Shown: positions 21,468 to 34,899 of the stretch, piece by piece
Layout of the letters: each line of letters opens with the position of its first letter
How positions within the stretch are numbered: the stretch's first letter is position 1
Origin: Papaver somniferum
Taxonomy: Eukaryota > Streptophyta > Magnoliopsida > Ranunculales > Papaveraceae
DNA: 64,000 bases
Assembly (NCBI RefSeq): GCF_003573695.1
Contig: NC_039367.1
Span: 158,235,085 to 158,299,084 of the forward strand
Direction: 5' to 3'
The notes under the pieces: generated by a model
What the model was told of the DNA's origin: nothing
The model's input: only the letters and a program-made list of their open reading frames with translations
Databases searched by the model: none
Program-made: the position numbers and the translations under genes

Positions 21468-22790
21468 TGAACGTGTAAAGTGCAACACGAAATTCATTCA
21501 AACTGTCTGGGAATTTAATCTGGGTACCCATTTTCCCAAATAGAGTTTAAATTATTACAATATGATAAGATTTTGTTTAATATAGAATTAGAAAAAACAC
21601 TACTGCACAGGTATATGCAAATCCATCAATTTGGGTTACTCTTTGGTTCTTGTCAAATCACAATTGAATTTACTATGTCAAAAGCTCTTACAGCAACCAA
21701 AAAGAAAAGAGAAGAAAAAGTGGCTAATCAAGCTTATATAACCGAAGGAAATGTAGTATGCAAAAGTAGAGTTACATTTTTGTGATCGAGTAGTGATTAA
21801 ATTTGACAACTAAATTCAAAGAACCTGCTATTAAGTCGTCCGTCAAAATTAGATTTAGGAACCAATTTTTACAACCAAAGATCAATTGAACACACGACAG
21901 AACCTTTCCACTCTCTTATTAAATAGCAAGACAACGTACGAACAAAAGTGGTGAATGTTGTCATATATTTTTTATTATTATTATATTTTTTTAAGCAATA
22001 TATGGGTTTAACGGATTGGGAATTGAATATTCTAACAGCTTTTTGTTTGGCCTTTAGGCTATTGGATGGACCAGACGTTAGTCAATCAATTACAAAGAGT
22101 TTAGAATTACATCGCGCCGAAGGAGATTGAAAATGTCCAACGTTTTCAAAGAAAAAAAAAGAATAACCTCCGCCGCTCCGCGCACGGCACCTCTTGGACA
22201 GACTTCAAACGATCACCGTGAAACTGCTTCCTCATAAATCCCTTCCGACAGTATTAAAAGCATCTTGTGAATAAGCGAAGAAAGCTGCTAATTACTCCTA
22301 TCCCCATAGAACCCGAACCCTCTTGATCACTAGTTGTCGTCTCTGGATCACGTCTGCTATCTATCTCTCGAACGTTAGCATCATCTTCAGATTCATCGTC
22401 GGAACAAGTGACAAATCCACCGTTGAAGTAACTCTCCATGGAGGTGGATACAGGCAAATAATGATCAGTCTCACCGTAATCAACAACATGACCCAGACTA
22501 TTGCATGCCATAACAATAAATTTAAATCCAAGTAAAAATCAACTCAAGACAGAATTTTTTTTGAATGATTTTTGTTCTTAATAAATTGAATGAAACGCAG
22601 ATGAATATCTCCTAGTATAAAAATTAGCGTTTAGTATACGTAATGTAATAATATATTTATAGCTTACAGTATTCCTAGTCATTCTCGATTACTAATCCCA
22701 TTCCCATTCTAAGAAGGAATCCTAGCAAAGAATGTCTAGTTGCTAATTAGTAGCAACTCCCTTAGCAGGGGCAAAACTTTTACAAACAGC
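21468..22790. repeat. Segmental duplication, copy 2
   Basis: This is the same-orientation duplicate of 13195-14290. It is slightly longer because of inserted AT-rich sequence around 21780-21990. After the shared CAGCTGAATA the sequence runs on without the transposon terminus, giving a pre-insertion reference for 14293. Confidence 0.85.
22254..22511 (-). CDS. Small acidic protein of unknown function, copy 2
   Basis: This 85-codon frame starts MACNSLGHVVDY and is the duplicate of 13794-14045. The N-terminal two-thirds (through CSDDESEDDA) are nearly identical between copies. The C-terminal third has several substitutions and an indel, but both copies keep FLRLFTRC before the stop. No known domain or targeting signal is visible. 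Upstream (22512-22790) is shared spacer that would include its promoter. Confidence 0.5.
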   Translation of the reverse strand: MACNSLGHVVDYGETDHYLPVSTSMESYFNGGFVTCSDDESEDDANVREIDSRRDPETTTSDQEGSGSMGIGVISSFLRLFTRCF

Positions 22791-23377
22791 TGAATAAGGT
22801 CTATCCTAATTTCAGACCTATGTACATGATCTTCCTGTATATTATCTCTATCTATCGACACTATCCAGGATCCCAATTTTATTATTTTGTATTGATGCCG
22901 AAACTTTTTCTTCTTCGTTTTAATACAAGAACTTGTTGCTGGCCCAGCAAAGAAAGCCCAAGTCCATCGTTTGAGTGATGGGAAGTACATAATGCTAGCT
23001 AATTTATACGCTTCCTGTGGTAAATTTGAGGATGCAGATAGATGGAGAAGGATTAGTAAAACTGCTGGTTATAGTTAGCTGGAGATAGATAGCGAATGCG
23101 TCTGAGTAACCAGTGATTGTACTCATTTTGAATCATAAGCTGAATTTTCTGCCATCCATAATATTTTCTGCAACAACATTGGATTACATTTTACAACGAA
23201 ATAAATCACGAAAGATAAGTAATGCGAAAATCATTACAAGAAGCTAATTAAGTGAACCATAAAATGCCGTACCTATGTCCAAAGTATTGTCTGCTTGCAA
23301 TATTCTTATAACAATCCTTCATAGTTTATTTATTCATACAGAGTAAGAATAAGAAGCCATACATATATGAATAAAGG
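22791..23377. other. Spacer
   Basis: Near 22900-23060, plus-strand stretches such as ELVAGPAKKAQVHRLSDGKY, then LANLYASCGKFEDADRWR, look like a PPR-protein (E-motif) remnant, in frame with short breaks. It is too short and broken to call a gene. Otherwise the DNA is AT-rich and unremarkable. Confidence 0.4.
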
Positions 23378-24943
23378 AAGCAACATACCAGCAGTGCCAT
23401 ACTGCCATATTAGGGAATATTAACAGATTGCTGTCCCATAGGCCATAGATTGAATTCGTTCATTCGTCAAACCAGAACCAGCCGGTAAGATCAAACGTGG
23501 GACGTCATATGTTTTAGTGTTTTAGGTTTTAGTGTTGTGACTGGCATTTGCAATCCGTTTCATTATCATATTCTCAATGTGCAACCCATCGATGTAGTCC
23601 AAGCTCATCCCTGTTGATGGTTCTTGTTCTGTCCAGTTGGTACTGTAGAAAGTAAGGTTTACATTCATTAACTCGACATTTTGCAGGCGTCTTGAACCAC
23701 CAGACAAGATGACTCCCTTTTCAGAGTGAGAAGTGATGTTGATGAACTTCAGGTTAGTGATTGATGATTCATGATAAGTGGTGATGTAGATTGGGTGAGA
23801 TCTTCTCCACTCAACTTCTTCTCCATTATATTCAAGGTTTACGTTTATGTTTGTGAAGACTATGTCCTCTCCCTTTCAAACATCATGTCGCTCACTTAGT
23901 ATAAACTATAAAATGGTCTTTAACACTAGATATATATATATGTAGTACAGAAACTTTACCTCCTCCATTTAATTGCATCATGATTCCTCGATGAGAGTCG
24001 GTAATATCAATGTTGTCAAACACAATACCTTTGATCTCGTAGCTACTATCGCTGCCGAATTTGATAGCTGATAATTTGGTTCTAAGTTCAGAGTATGCCA
24101 CTGTTAAGTTTGAAGTCGTACCCTTGATTGTTTTCAAAGAGGGTATTTTTGATAAAAGTATTTTTTGAATCTTCAATAACTATCCCATGGTTGAGGAATG
24201 TAAAAATAACTTCCAATGAAGGAATCACTAATCAAAGTGGTGTCGCACCTAACTATGTGCAAGCTGCATAGACCAAGAAAAATGATCTTTTAACACTTGA
24301 GTTGTACTAAGAAATACGGCACGCGACAGACAGGTGAACTGACAAAGAGAGCAAGAGAATGAGAGACCTACTTTGACAGCGCAGGAATTCGCAGTTCAAC
24401 GCCATATACTGTTACATTCTTGCTGTCGAAGAAGCCGACCAACCTTGGCCGACATTTGTCACCATGGCAAACTCCTGTTGTGTTCCAAGTCTTCATGGCA
24501 CTCATCTTCTTATCAAATTTTTCAATGAATTTCTCTCCTTGGCCATCAATAGTCCCAACCCCTGCGATAGCTACGTCCGAAGCATGCTCTGCCAGTATCA
24601 CAAACCACCTATTTTTCTCCAAGGGATAATCAGTTATTTTGGTTCCGCCAACGATGGTACTATCATAATCAGCTAACTCTAATGTCACGAAAGACTTCAG
24701 ATATATCGTTCCTACTAGAAAGCGGCCTCTTGGGAACCTTACGGTTCCTCCACCAGCATTGTGGCAAGCATCTATTGCTGCCTGAACGTGGTGGGAATCG
24801 TAACTTTCCCCATTACCAACTGTACCATAGTCGGTGACGGAAAACACTGTCCTCTTGGGTGCAGTACTTTTACACTGGATAACTGAAAATAGGCTCATGA
24901 AGACAAGTAGTAGAGCAAGACCCATTCTGCTCATGTTGTTCAT
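23378..24943 (-). pseudogene. GH28 polygalacturonase-like pseudogene
   Basis: GH28 enzymes cleave pectin homogalacturonan in the cell wall. The 5' exon (24368-24943, start MNNMSRMG with a clear signal peptide) encodes VFSVTDYGTVGNGESYDS, GGGTVRFPRGRFLVGTIYLKS and RPRLVGFFDSKNVTVYGVEL, typical of the plant family. Later pieces include SAIKFGSDS (RIK-equivalent region), NIDITDSHRGIMMQ (23892-24176), and a block around 23700-23880 ending in LSGGSRRLQNV. The catalytic core is damaged. Where the family has DGIDIED, a frame near 24170 reads HGIVIEDSKNT, and the following GDDA segment is absent. A further frameshift near 23450 breaks the conserved C-terminal WDSNLLIFPNMAVWHC stretch. I infer a decayed, inactive copy. 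Confidence 0.8.
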
Positions 24944-25787
24944 TGGTAATTCCTGAGAAAGGAGGCTAATATTAGAATTACATAAAGCACCGTGCATACG
25001 AGATCTACCTTCACATAATGAGAAGGATGTTCTGATTTCTGGGATGATGATGCTCACAAAAAAGAAGGTGATTTGGATTTCAGACAATACCATGCAGATA
25101 CAAAAAACTGGATAATATACGAGAATCTGCGACTGAACTGGGTTCTAAATTATTTGTTCAAAGATATGCAAAGGATAGATTCAATGATGTAATTCAAAAA
25201 ATTTCAAACAAAGATATAGATAAAATGAAAAAAGATATACTGCAGCTGAAGCCAACAATACTATTGCCACTAAAGCCTCTTTGCAAATGTTTAACTTAGA
25301 TAACCACTACAAAGAATATACGATTAAGTTGATCTGTTTAACCGAAGTTCGAACATATCCTTAACATACAAAATTCATACAACAGTGAGCGCAAATAGAA
25401 ATATATATGAATGCAAGGAAGTTAAGTTATGCAGAATTTCCAACAAACTGGGGTGGGAACAAAAGTAGACAATAAGTCAGGTGTAAACATACTTTAACAA
25501 ACTTCGGTCATAGTGATTAAATCATCAATATCATTGACTTCTCAACTGACATGAATGATAACATTAAGGAAATCAGTTTCTCTACTTATTGCACAGACCA
25601 ATGGTTTTTCCATCATATTGTAAGCATTTTAGTTATGTATAAAATTACACGATGTATATCCACTAGCTTAGTTTCATCTTGCTTAATTTATTATGTTCGC
25701 TTTATTTAACCAATTATCTATAAAAGCATGCATTTGTCATGATCACTAGATGATGTCATCTTCTCTCAGATACATATATAGTACAGT
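24944..25787. other. Upstream region of the GH28 pseudogene
   Basis: The leading frame extends upstream to 25093 in the same reading frame, but the signal peptide favours the start at 24943. The rest is AT-rich DNA with no feature I can support. Confidence 0.4.
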
Positions 25788-28616
25788 TCATTGAAGTTCT
25801 TGAACAGAGAAAGAAGTTATGTGGAAACAGGGGAAATGCACAATATATATGAGTAGGCAATTTGAATGGTCGTACATATAATTAAAATCACAGAAGGCAT
25901 TGTGATAAATTCTCCAGAAGTATACTTGGATACAGGGGGCCAAATGTCGAGAATAAATGCGAAGTATAAAGGACGCATACACGAGGGAGAGAATTAGTTT
26001 TTCAATCTTTGAATAGTTTTTCTCTGCAGAATTGTACGTTTTGCTTATGTAATGTATTGGTTTTTCTACCCCTTGATCCGAACGTAACAAGACCGCACTT
26101 AATGCATATGGTGTTGATGCCAAATATAACAACAATTATTCTCCTGGATTTCACTTTTGCATAATTGTTAAATTCATTAAGTAATTTTTGATGCTTTGTA
26201 ATGATTTGTCACATTCCTCTGTCAACTCAAATTTTGCTTTAAAGAAGTGTTTACATTTGTTCGAAGAACTTGAAATAAATCTTCCCATTGAAGCTATTAA
26301 TCCATTTCACTTTTGAACATCCTTCACCGTTGCTGGAAGTGGAATATCTCTAATCGCTTGTACCTTATCCGGATCAACTTCTATTCCCTTCTTAGAGACT
26401 ATAAAACCCAAAAAAATTCCTGATGATACTCCAAAAACACATTTTTCTGGATTCACTTTGATGTTAAACTTTCGCATATGCTCACAGATTTCTATCAGAT
26501 CATCAACATGATCTTCCGACTCTTTGCTCTTTACTAACATGTCATCGACATAGACCTATATTGTTTTATGTATCCATTTCTCAAACACTTTTTCTACCAT
26601 TTGCTGATACGTGGCACCCGCATTCTTCAATCCAAACGGCACTTTCGTATAGCAATATAATCCTCGGGGTGCGAAAAAAGCGGTATGTTCTTGATCTTCT
26701 TGAGCCAAAGGAATTTGATTATAACCTTTATACCCATCTAATAATGAGATTCTACCATTTCCTGAAGCTGATTCTACCATTTGTGGAATATCTGGTAAAT
26801 AATAATTGTCTTTCGGACATGCTTTGTTTAAATCACTGAAGTCTATGCAAATTCTTATCCCCTTGTTCTTCTTTGGCACCACCACCATGTTTGCTATCCA
26901 TTCTGGATACTTTGTTGGTTTTATAATCCCTGCCTCTAACAGTTTTTGTAACTCCACTTCTATTTGAGGATGATATGTTGTTGCGATCTTTCGTATTCTT
27001 TGTTTAAATGGTTTTGCATTGTTTTTAATATCCAATTTATGGAATGCAACAGACGGATCTATTCCTGGCATTTTTTCCATACTCCATGCGAAGATATCAT
27101 TATATTCGCTCAAGATGTTTATTATTTTTTCTTCTTATTATTTATCCATCTTAGTTCCATTTTTTAAAGTTTTTGGTTCTTCTTCTGTACCAACATTTAC
27201 TTCTTTCGTTGGCTCTGCTGCAGTGAAATTCGCTCTTGGTTCTCCCATTGGCGTTGACTCCTTAATCTCTTGAATTGGTTCACCTTCCTTCTCTGGTATC
27301 TCGCTCGGTATTCCTTCTCATTCATTCTCTCTAATCATATATATCTGGAATTCTTCTTCTTTTCTTAATTCCTTTGCTTTTCTCCAGCGATCCTTTCGCT
27401 TCTTTGCACGTCCTTCGTAATTTTTTACATCTACATGATGACAGATCTTCGTACTTGGAATATCTCCTCTAATTTCACCTATTCCGCTTGGAATTGGGAA
27501 TCTAATGCATTGAGGTAGTGTAGACGCTACGGTTTTTATCGCATGCACCCGTGGTCTCCCCAATAACATGTTGTATGGTGATTCTATATCAACCACACAT
27601 AATGTTGTCTTTACTTCTACTTCTCCGAGCAGTATTCGCATTGTAATCTCTCCTTTTGGTTTTTTTATTGCCCTATTAAATCCATGTATATTGTAAGACG
27701 AACATTTCATGTCCGTATCTTTGTATCCCATTGCTCTGAACATACGATAAAATAAGATATCAACAGCACTTCCAGTATCCATCAACGTTCTATTAATCGC
27801 CCATTCTTCTGAGTTTTCCGCATTTGGCCAATTATGTCGCTCAACCGTTATTGTAATCACCAATGGATCTGTTCGCGCTAAATTTTCTTCCGAAATTTCA
27901 TCTGCCGCAAACGTTATCTTCGTTTTTTCCCATTCCTTTAGAGGAGATTCTTTTTCCACCGTCGTCACCTTCTTTCCTTTATAATCTCGCTTATGTATTC
28001 TTCCTGTTATTCTTGCTTGAAAATCTGCATCAGAGAGTGGTGTTTTAGTTATAGAATTACACTGTATGCCTCTACCTTTTCCTTGTATCTTCATGATTTT
28101 CATTTTTCTTATAGATCCTTAGATTCTTCGCTTTTCATCTTTATCTTCTTCAAAATCTTCAGATCCAATTTTTCAAGATTCTACAAACTCGTTAACAGGA
28201 TTTATCATTCCAAGCTGTTTCTAGCGCCAAATGTAGTTAAAGGAAATCCTACAACCACATCCCCTATGAATTTAGACAAGATTCTACGTAATCATAATAG
28301 AAATCTTTTATTATTTATCAAATTCTATAATTGGTTACAATATAAGAAAATACAATGACTTCACTTGCTCTCCAAATAAATTTTCTCTCTCCTAGTTTCT
28401 TGTCTAACACACACTAAAAGATCTCTCTTCAATACATAGATTCCTTCCCATTATATAGGTAACTACATAGTGGATGACAGCTAACAGATCCCCTATTTTC
28501 GGAATCACCGTGCATTACAATCGCTCATGTACATTCACTCAATCTCGCATACTTTATATCTTCGCAGAGGTAGTCACACTTTACTCGTGACTATTCTGAC
28601 GTCATTATATACGTCA
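25788..28616 (-). mobile_element. Truncated Ty3/gypsy (Tat-like) retrotransposon
   Basis: Read on the minus strand: LTR (about 28232-28616), primer site TGGCGCTAGAAAC just inside it (28216-28229), end of gag and an aspartic protease with LMDTGSAVDILF (27318-28103), reverse transcriptase with IRICIDFSDLNKACP and the active-site YVDD (26307-27113), and an RNase H start (25788-26135). Integrase and the other LTR are missing, so the element is truncated near 25788. Several stops and frame breaks separate the pieces. The RT motif KACPKDN and the TGGCGC primer type suggest the Tat/Ogre side of gypsy. Confidence 0.87.
28232..28616 (-). repeat. LTR of the truncated gypsy element
   Basis: On the plus strand it begins TGTAGTTAAAGGAAATCC next to the primer-binding site. 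The far end is uncertain. The best TG..CA boundary is ACGTCA at 28616, close to where the next element's LTR begins (28625). Confidence 0.6.
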
Positions 28617-28624
28617 CCCTTATT

Positions 28625-29260
28625 TGTTGGGTGGAATAATCAAAAACAAGGAAAAAATCAAATAAATAAAAGTTCTTGATACTTAGCTCCTTTATAGTGG
28701 AAGTGATCGATTTGATGAAACAGACAAGCTACCCAAATCCCCGCAACATCAACAAGGCAAAACTTTGGAAAAACAGAGTGAGTCACGTGTTCAACACGCT
28801 TCCCTTAAGACATTAGCGCCCGGCTGCACTCAAGAGTCATGCTATAGCCCTCACAGGACGGATATCTCCAAGATGAAACACCCTACTACACCTACTACTA
28901 TCATATGTAGTAGATGCTCAAACTTGAGCTTGGCAACTCCGAAAAAACCGTTAAGGAAAATCGCGAACGCTTAAGAAACGCTATAAAATATTTTTCCTTT
29001 AGAGGTCCCTCTAAGATATAGAGGAACCCCTTTCCCATAGATTTTACAAAAGTAGTGAATTTGTTTATATAATTGACAAAAACAACTTAAGAAGAGGAAC
29101 TCCCCGATGTGGGACTAAAAGGTTTATATAGTCTCTTAAAACTACTAAAAACGGAAACTCCACAATGTGGGACTAATAAGTTTCATTCACAAAGAAAACA
29201 AAATCAAATTTATTTAGTTAAAAACCTTAAAACAACAATTAATTAATATTGTTTCCAACA
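28625..29260 (-). repeat. 3' LTR of the decayed copia element
   Basis: It starts TGTTGGGTGG and ends TTTCCAACA on the plus strand. It is nearly the same as 33669-34303 and is adjacent to the polypurine tract. Confidence 0.9.
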
Positions 29261-32200
29261 ATCCCCCACATGAATGAAAACCTCAATAAAACATGAAAGT
29301 ACAGATAGATCTTTGTAAATCAACATCCCAATCTCATGACCCAAACATACTGAACAGATATACGGATCGTGCAAGTGTTGAAACCATACTAGTACTTTCT
29401 ACGTCCTCTCCCTTACACAACAGTGTGTTGACCCCAGGGTCATACTATGGATTGCAAAAATCATATAGTATAGATAACTTTCATCTTTAGTTCCTCACAA
29501 GTGAGACTAAAGGCTCCTTTCACCAAAGTGAAAAAGCATGAACTAGTGAACCCTTAGTGACCCTTAGGTCCTAAGTTCTAGTAATACCAAAACCACTAAA
29601 ACTAGAATCACATAAAAAAGCGCAGGAAATACCATTTTGGCAGAGGTGTCCATGAGGTCTTGAACCTTTGCTTAGTGAGATATTACCGGAATTACTTGCT
29701 AGAGACAGTGAACTATGTCTTGAACTGCTAGCGTTCGATGTAATTTGCGATAACAACCACGGATGATATCTCCAAGGGTGCTTCCAAGCTCGTGCCGTTT
29801 TGTCCAATTTGGCCCTAGACATAACCTGTTTCTCAGAATGCTCTAGAGAATCAAAGATCATATTATCAAAGGAAGCGGCCCCACTTCCTCATTCAGATAG
29901 GTGAGTTTCCATCAAGAGTGTTACTGCTACACCCCACTTCAATCTTAAATTGAAACTATAGAACTCATTAAGACTTCCTAAAAGTCATCCTTCACATGCA
30001 GTCACACTATCACGTCTACATCATAGAGAAGGGACAGAGAATGAAATTCTCTGATAGTGTTTACCTTTACCCACCACGAATTAGTTGTCTCATTCGAAAC
30101 CTTGATCTTGGGATCTCCAGTCATCAAGGTTGAGTATCCTTCATGGAAAGTTTAATTTATGAGCTTAAGCCCCATCCCCCTCGATGCATTTTTAACTATC
30201 TCTTTGGATAAAGCTTTTTTCAAAGGTTGCGCAATATTCTCCTTGGACTTTATCCAATCAATGGAAATAACGCCGATTGAGATTAATTATTTTTAGCTTT
30301 AGCTGTTATAGATTGGATAACACAATGTATAGATATAGTTGGCACAGGCCTATGCCAGAATGGAATGTCTTTTAAAAAGCATCTTAGGCACTCAGCCCCC
30401 TCTCGTGTTTTATCTAACGCAATACTCTCAGATTCCATAATGAATTGAGCAATATATGTTTGTTTGGAAATCTTCCAAAAACAAACCCTCATGCTAGAGT
30501 GGAAACATATCCACTCGTAGACTTATACTCCTCTGAGTCAACTATCCAGTTTGCATCACAAAGTCCCTCAAGGACAGCAAGATACCTTTCATAAATCAAA
30601 TAAAAGGTAATAGAGTATTTTAGGTACCATAATACTTTACTTAGTGCATCTGAATGCTCTTGCTCTGGACTACAAGTATATCTACTTAACTGACTCACAA
30701 TATAGGCAATGTATGGACTCTTACAGTTCATTAAATTCATCAGACATCTCATAACTCTTGAGTATTCAAGTTAAGATACTCCATTACCCTTAATTTTTCT
30801 TAAGTCTACAAGAAGAATCATATGGTGTAAAAGCAGGCTCACAATCAGACTGATTGTATCTCTTAAGCACAAATTCAACATAATGAGAATGACTAAGACT
30901 ATAAATGTTTGATTATCTTCTAATCCTCATCCCTAAGATTACATCAAAAGGGCCTAAGTCTTTCAAGTCAACGTTCTCATTCAGTGCATGGTTTTAGTGG
31001 AATTAATCATATCTATGTTTGTATAAAGTATAAGCATATCATCAACATACAAGCATACAATCACACAGGAATCCTTAGCAAGTTACTTGTAAATATACTT
31101 GTCAGATTCATTAACTTAAATCCACTACACATTATCACATGATCAAAATTTTCCATGTCACTGTTTACGTGCTTATTTTATAAACCATACAAAGATTTGT
31201 TCAACTTACAAACTTTGTCTTCATAACCTTTCACTACAAAGTCCTCAGATTGGTCTATGTAAATTTCTTTATCTGATTCATGGTTTTAGGAAAGTTGTCT
31301 TAACATCCATCTGATGTATGTCCAAGTTGCTTATGGCAGCAATATCAATTAGCATCTGAACAGAAGTAATTCTCGTCACAAGTGAATAAGAATCAAGCAA
31401 ATTTACACCTTATTTTAGTTTATAGACTTTAACTACCAACTTAGCCTAATATTTTTCCACAATTCCATATATCTAACGTTTCCTCTTAAAGACTCATTTA
31501 CATCCCATGGTCTTACTCCCTATAGGTAAACTAGCAAGCTCCCAAGTCTGGTTCCGACGGACTGAGTCCATTTCACTAATCTAACCTTCTTACCAGAATG
31601 GGGTTTCAGTAGATATCAAGACTTATTTACAAGTCCGGGGCTCATATTAAGCTAGGCAAGTTTTAAAGTCGGTTTCATAAGAAGTCTCAAGTCTAATTGT
31701 TTTACTTCTCTTAGGCTCAACCTTAACTTCATCTTCCTTTAAGATAAGTTATGACTATTTGAAAATAAATCTAGGGGATCAAAAACACATCTCTAGTGAG
31801 GTACATGATTAAGAATAAACATGTTCAAAGAACTCAGCATCCCTAGATTCCGCAATAAAATTCACACCAAAGTCAGAAAAAATAAGAACACACAACCAAA
31901 AATCTATATGAAGAAGTATACTCAGCATACTCTATATAAAGACGCAATCGACATTTTTGGTTTCTATCTAGTTCTTTTAGGAAGAGGGATGATAATCTTG
32001 GTCAAACACCCCCACACTTTGACGCATTCATAAGAAGGTCATATACCTTTCCATACTCATCTGATCCTTAAAAGGGTACTCTATTCAGGATATACTAGTT
32101 AAGAGGACTGCCTCCCCCCACAAGGCTGCAGGTAATCCTAAACTAATCAACATGGTAATTTTTATCTCCTTAAGGATACAATTATTATGTTCAGGGCTTC

Positions 32201-33668
32201 CAATAGGTTTTCAACTTCAAGTTTATACATCTTAAGGCTTCTTAGGCATCATCCTTATCCCTAAGTAAGTATACAAGATAGTACCTCGTACAATCATCTG
32301 CGAAAGTTATAAACCATCTTTTACCACATAGGTTTTGGGTTGAACTCATGTCACTGAATTAATTCTAAGGGCTTAGAATTACTCTGAACATTTGTGCTAA
32401 AAGATTTTATATCATATTCATTTTACTTTTGTGTTCAAGAACCAAATTAAATTTGAGTACGCAACCTATGCTAGGCAGTTTATGCACTGACTTATAATTT
32501 AAGGGTTCCAAGTCTACCATGAAAAACATTCAAAGACACACAAAAGAAAGCACAAGAATCAATTATGTTCACTTCATTAGATTTTCCTTTAAGCTTATAT
32601 ATACCCTAAGTCCTATGATTGTTTCCTAAAAAATCGCTGCCCTTAGTTATAACAAGTTTTCCACATTTAATTAAGATCTTCAATCTTTTACCATCTTCAA
32701 GAGAACAAGAAAACTTCATTCAGTGTGAGAATATTACATATATGAGCTTATGCTCGACGTTTCCCTTTTATGCAACCTCTGTCGCAGATGAGTTACTCAT
32801 ATCGAGTTTCTCGACATCTCTTATCCTCTGATAAGAGGTGAACATGTCTCTGTTTCAACAAACATACTTATTGGCTCCAGAGTCCACCCACCAGTCTCTC
32901 ACATTGGTTATTAAAATAACTTCCGACATCATGTCAATGAACTCGTTTTAATTTGTTTCAACTAAATTAGCATCAATTTTCAACTTATTAAGGTTTTATG
33001 TTGTCTAATTTTTACTGTCGTATGGCCAGGAATTTTACAAACATAACAATCATCCTTAATTAAAGTAATGCCGGATTCAGTTTTACGAAACATACCTTTC
33101 CTATGAAGACTACGCTTAAGTTGTATTTGATGTTCTCTCCTTTGTAACCTTTGGAAGACTTGTGTTCATCCACATGCGCCTGGTAGCCATGTTCCTTTTC
33201 AATTTCATGTCACAATCCTCGTTTATACTCTGACCACAGACACGGTAATTTACCAATCACCTAATACACCACATCTCACAAACCTTAGTTCCGAATCGGA
33301 AAATAATATATGAGTTTTCAAGATAACAACTAGATTTACAAACTTCGTTTGAATCACCATTTCAAAAAACTCATGGTTACCCCATAAAAACTACTTTAGT
33401 TAACAACAAATTTCTTCCCGTCAGAATTTTTCAGGAACGTTTCTCTGCTTTGTAAAATATCAAAAAATACTTTTACAACTCCAAAAATTCTGAAGTTTTA
33501 CGTGGGTAACTATCAGGATGTCTACTACATTTTGTCAAAAGGTTTCATCGAAATTCCTTCTAAGTTGATAGATAAATTCGAAACTCTACAGCTGACCAAA
33601 TTTTTTTTTTTTGTTTTTCACTCCATAATTAACATCCATGATTATTACAAACTATATTGTCTTAAGAT
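29261..33668 (-). pseudogene. Remnant copia gag-pol
   Basis: No frame is longer than about 100 codons, but conserved copia motifs appear in order (see the element entry). The part at 29700-30150 corresponds in inverse orientation to 6220-6590 of the CMS1-carrying element, so the two belong to related lineages. Confidence 0.75.
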
Positions 33669-34303
33669 TGTTGGGTGAAATAATCAAAAACAAGGAAAAA
33701 ATCAAATAAGCAAAAGTTATTGATACTTAGCTCCTTTATAGTGGAAGTGATCGATTTGATGAAACAGACGAGCTCCCCAAATCCCCGCAACAGCAACAAG
33801 GCAAAACTTTGGAAAAACAGAGTGAGTCACGTGTTCAACATGCTGCCCTTAAGACATTAGCGCCCGACTACACTCAGGAGTGATGCTATAGCCCTCACAG
33901 GACGGATATCTCCAGGATAAAACACCCTACTACACCTACTACTATCATATGTAGTAGATGCTCAAACTTGAGCTTGGCAACTCCGAAAAAACCGTTAAGG
34001 AAAATCGCGAACGCTTCAGAAACACTATAAAATATTTTCCTTTTAGGTTCCCTCTAAAATATAGAGCAACCCTTTTCCCATAGATTTTACAAAAGTAATA
34101 AATATGTTTATATAATTGACAAAAACAACTTAAGAAGAGGAACTCCCCGATGTGGGACTAAAAGGTTTATATAGTCTCTTAAAACTACTAAAAACGGAAA
34201 CTCCACAATGTAGGACTAATAAGTTTCATTCACAAAGAAAACAAAATTAAATTTATTTAGTTAAAAACTTTAAAACAACAATTAATTTATATTGTTTTTA
34301 ACA
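33669..34303 (-). repeat. 5' LTR of the decayed copia element
   Basis: It starts TGTTGGGTGAAATAATC and ends TTTTTAACA. On its inner side the expected tRNA primer site is not recognisable. Confidence 0.88.
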
Positions 34304-34899
34304 TGTGCGATGGTCTTCGCTTAAGATAGATGGCCTTTACTTCGCATACAAAATGAATGTGCAATATTTCACTCCTACAATTCCCTTGGTTCGGTTCAAT
34401 AATTCCCGTGTACCGGATAATCGGCTTTCCTTCTACAAATTTCGCTGAACAGTCTGAACTCTGAACCTGACCAAACACCTTTACTATGTTCGGGTGGGAC
34501 AATCGCGTGTTTATGGTGAATCCAGTTTACGAGATCGTTCGATGTGGCATGAGCCCACGCTACGTCACCCTCCCAAATTGAACCAGAAGTGCTCCGTTGA
34601 TAGAGTAAATGGCTATACAATTGTAAATCACAGGCCATGCATTAAATTGCAAGTCAAATTCAGGTAGATTGAATTCAAATATTAGCAACAACTTAATATC
34701 ACGGAATCAAACTAGGAATCAGATGGAGACAAAATCACTAACCACCAACATAAGCCATGTTTGTCCATTCATAGTGGCAACGCCAACATGGACCAAAAAA
34801 TGAAAAGGTTAGACCCGAAAAAAATACAAAAGAGGCTCAAGGTTTTTGTATTGCAACATTTATAAAGATGCAGCAGAACCACATCTAACCAATATGTTT

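Larger units (their letters stand above)
28625..34303 (-). mobile_element. Ty1/copia LTR retrotransposon, decayed
   Basis: LTRs of 636 bp (28625-29260) and 635 bp (33669-34303) share TGTTGGGTG starts. A polypurine tract (GTGGGGGAT on the minus strand) lies at 29261-29269. The interior reads, with many stops, as copia in gene order: protease (RDWWVDSGANKYVC near 32880), integrase remnants, reverse transcriptase (near 31200-31420, including IHQMDVKTTFLN and LCKLNKSLYGL-like stretches), then RNase H (30283-30752, with CDANW and MESESIALDK). No target duplication is visible: left flank TTATT, right flank TGTGC. The right flank is invertase-like DNA and the left flank gypsy LTR. Confidence 0.87.

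Noticed and set aside
28765..28974. 69-codon plus-strand frame
   Set aside because: It lies wholly within an LTR and is a chance frame.
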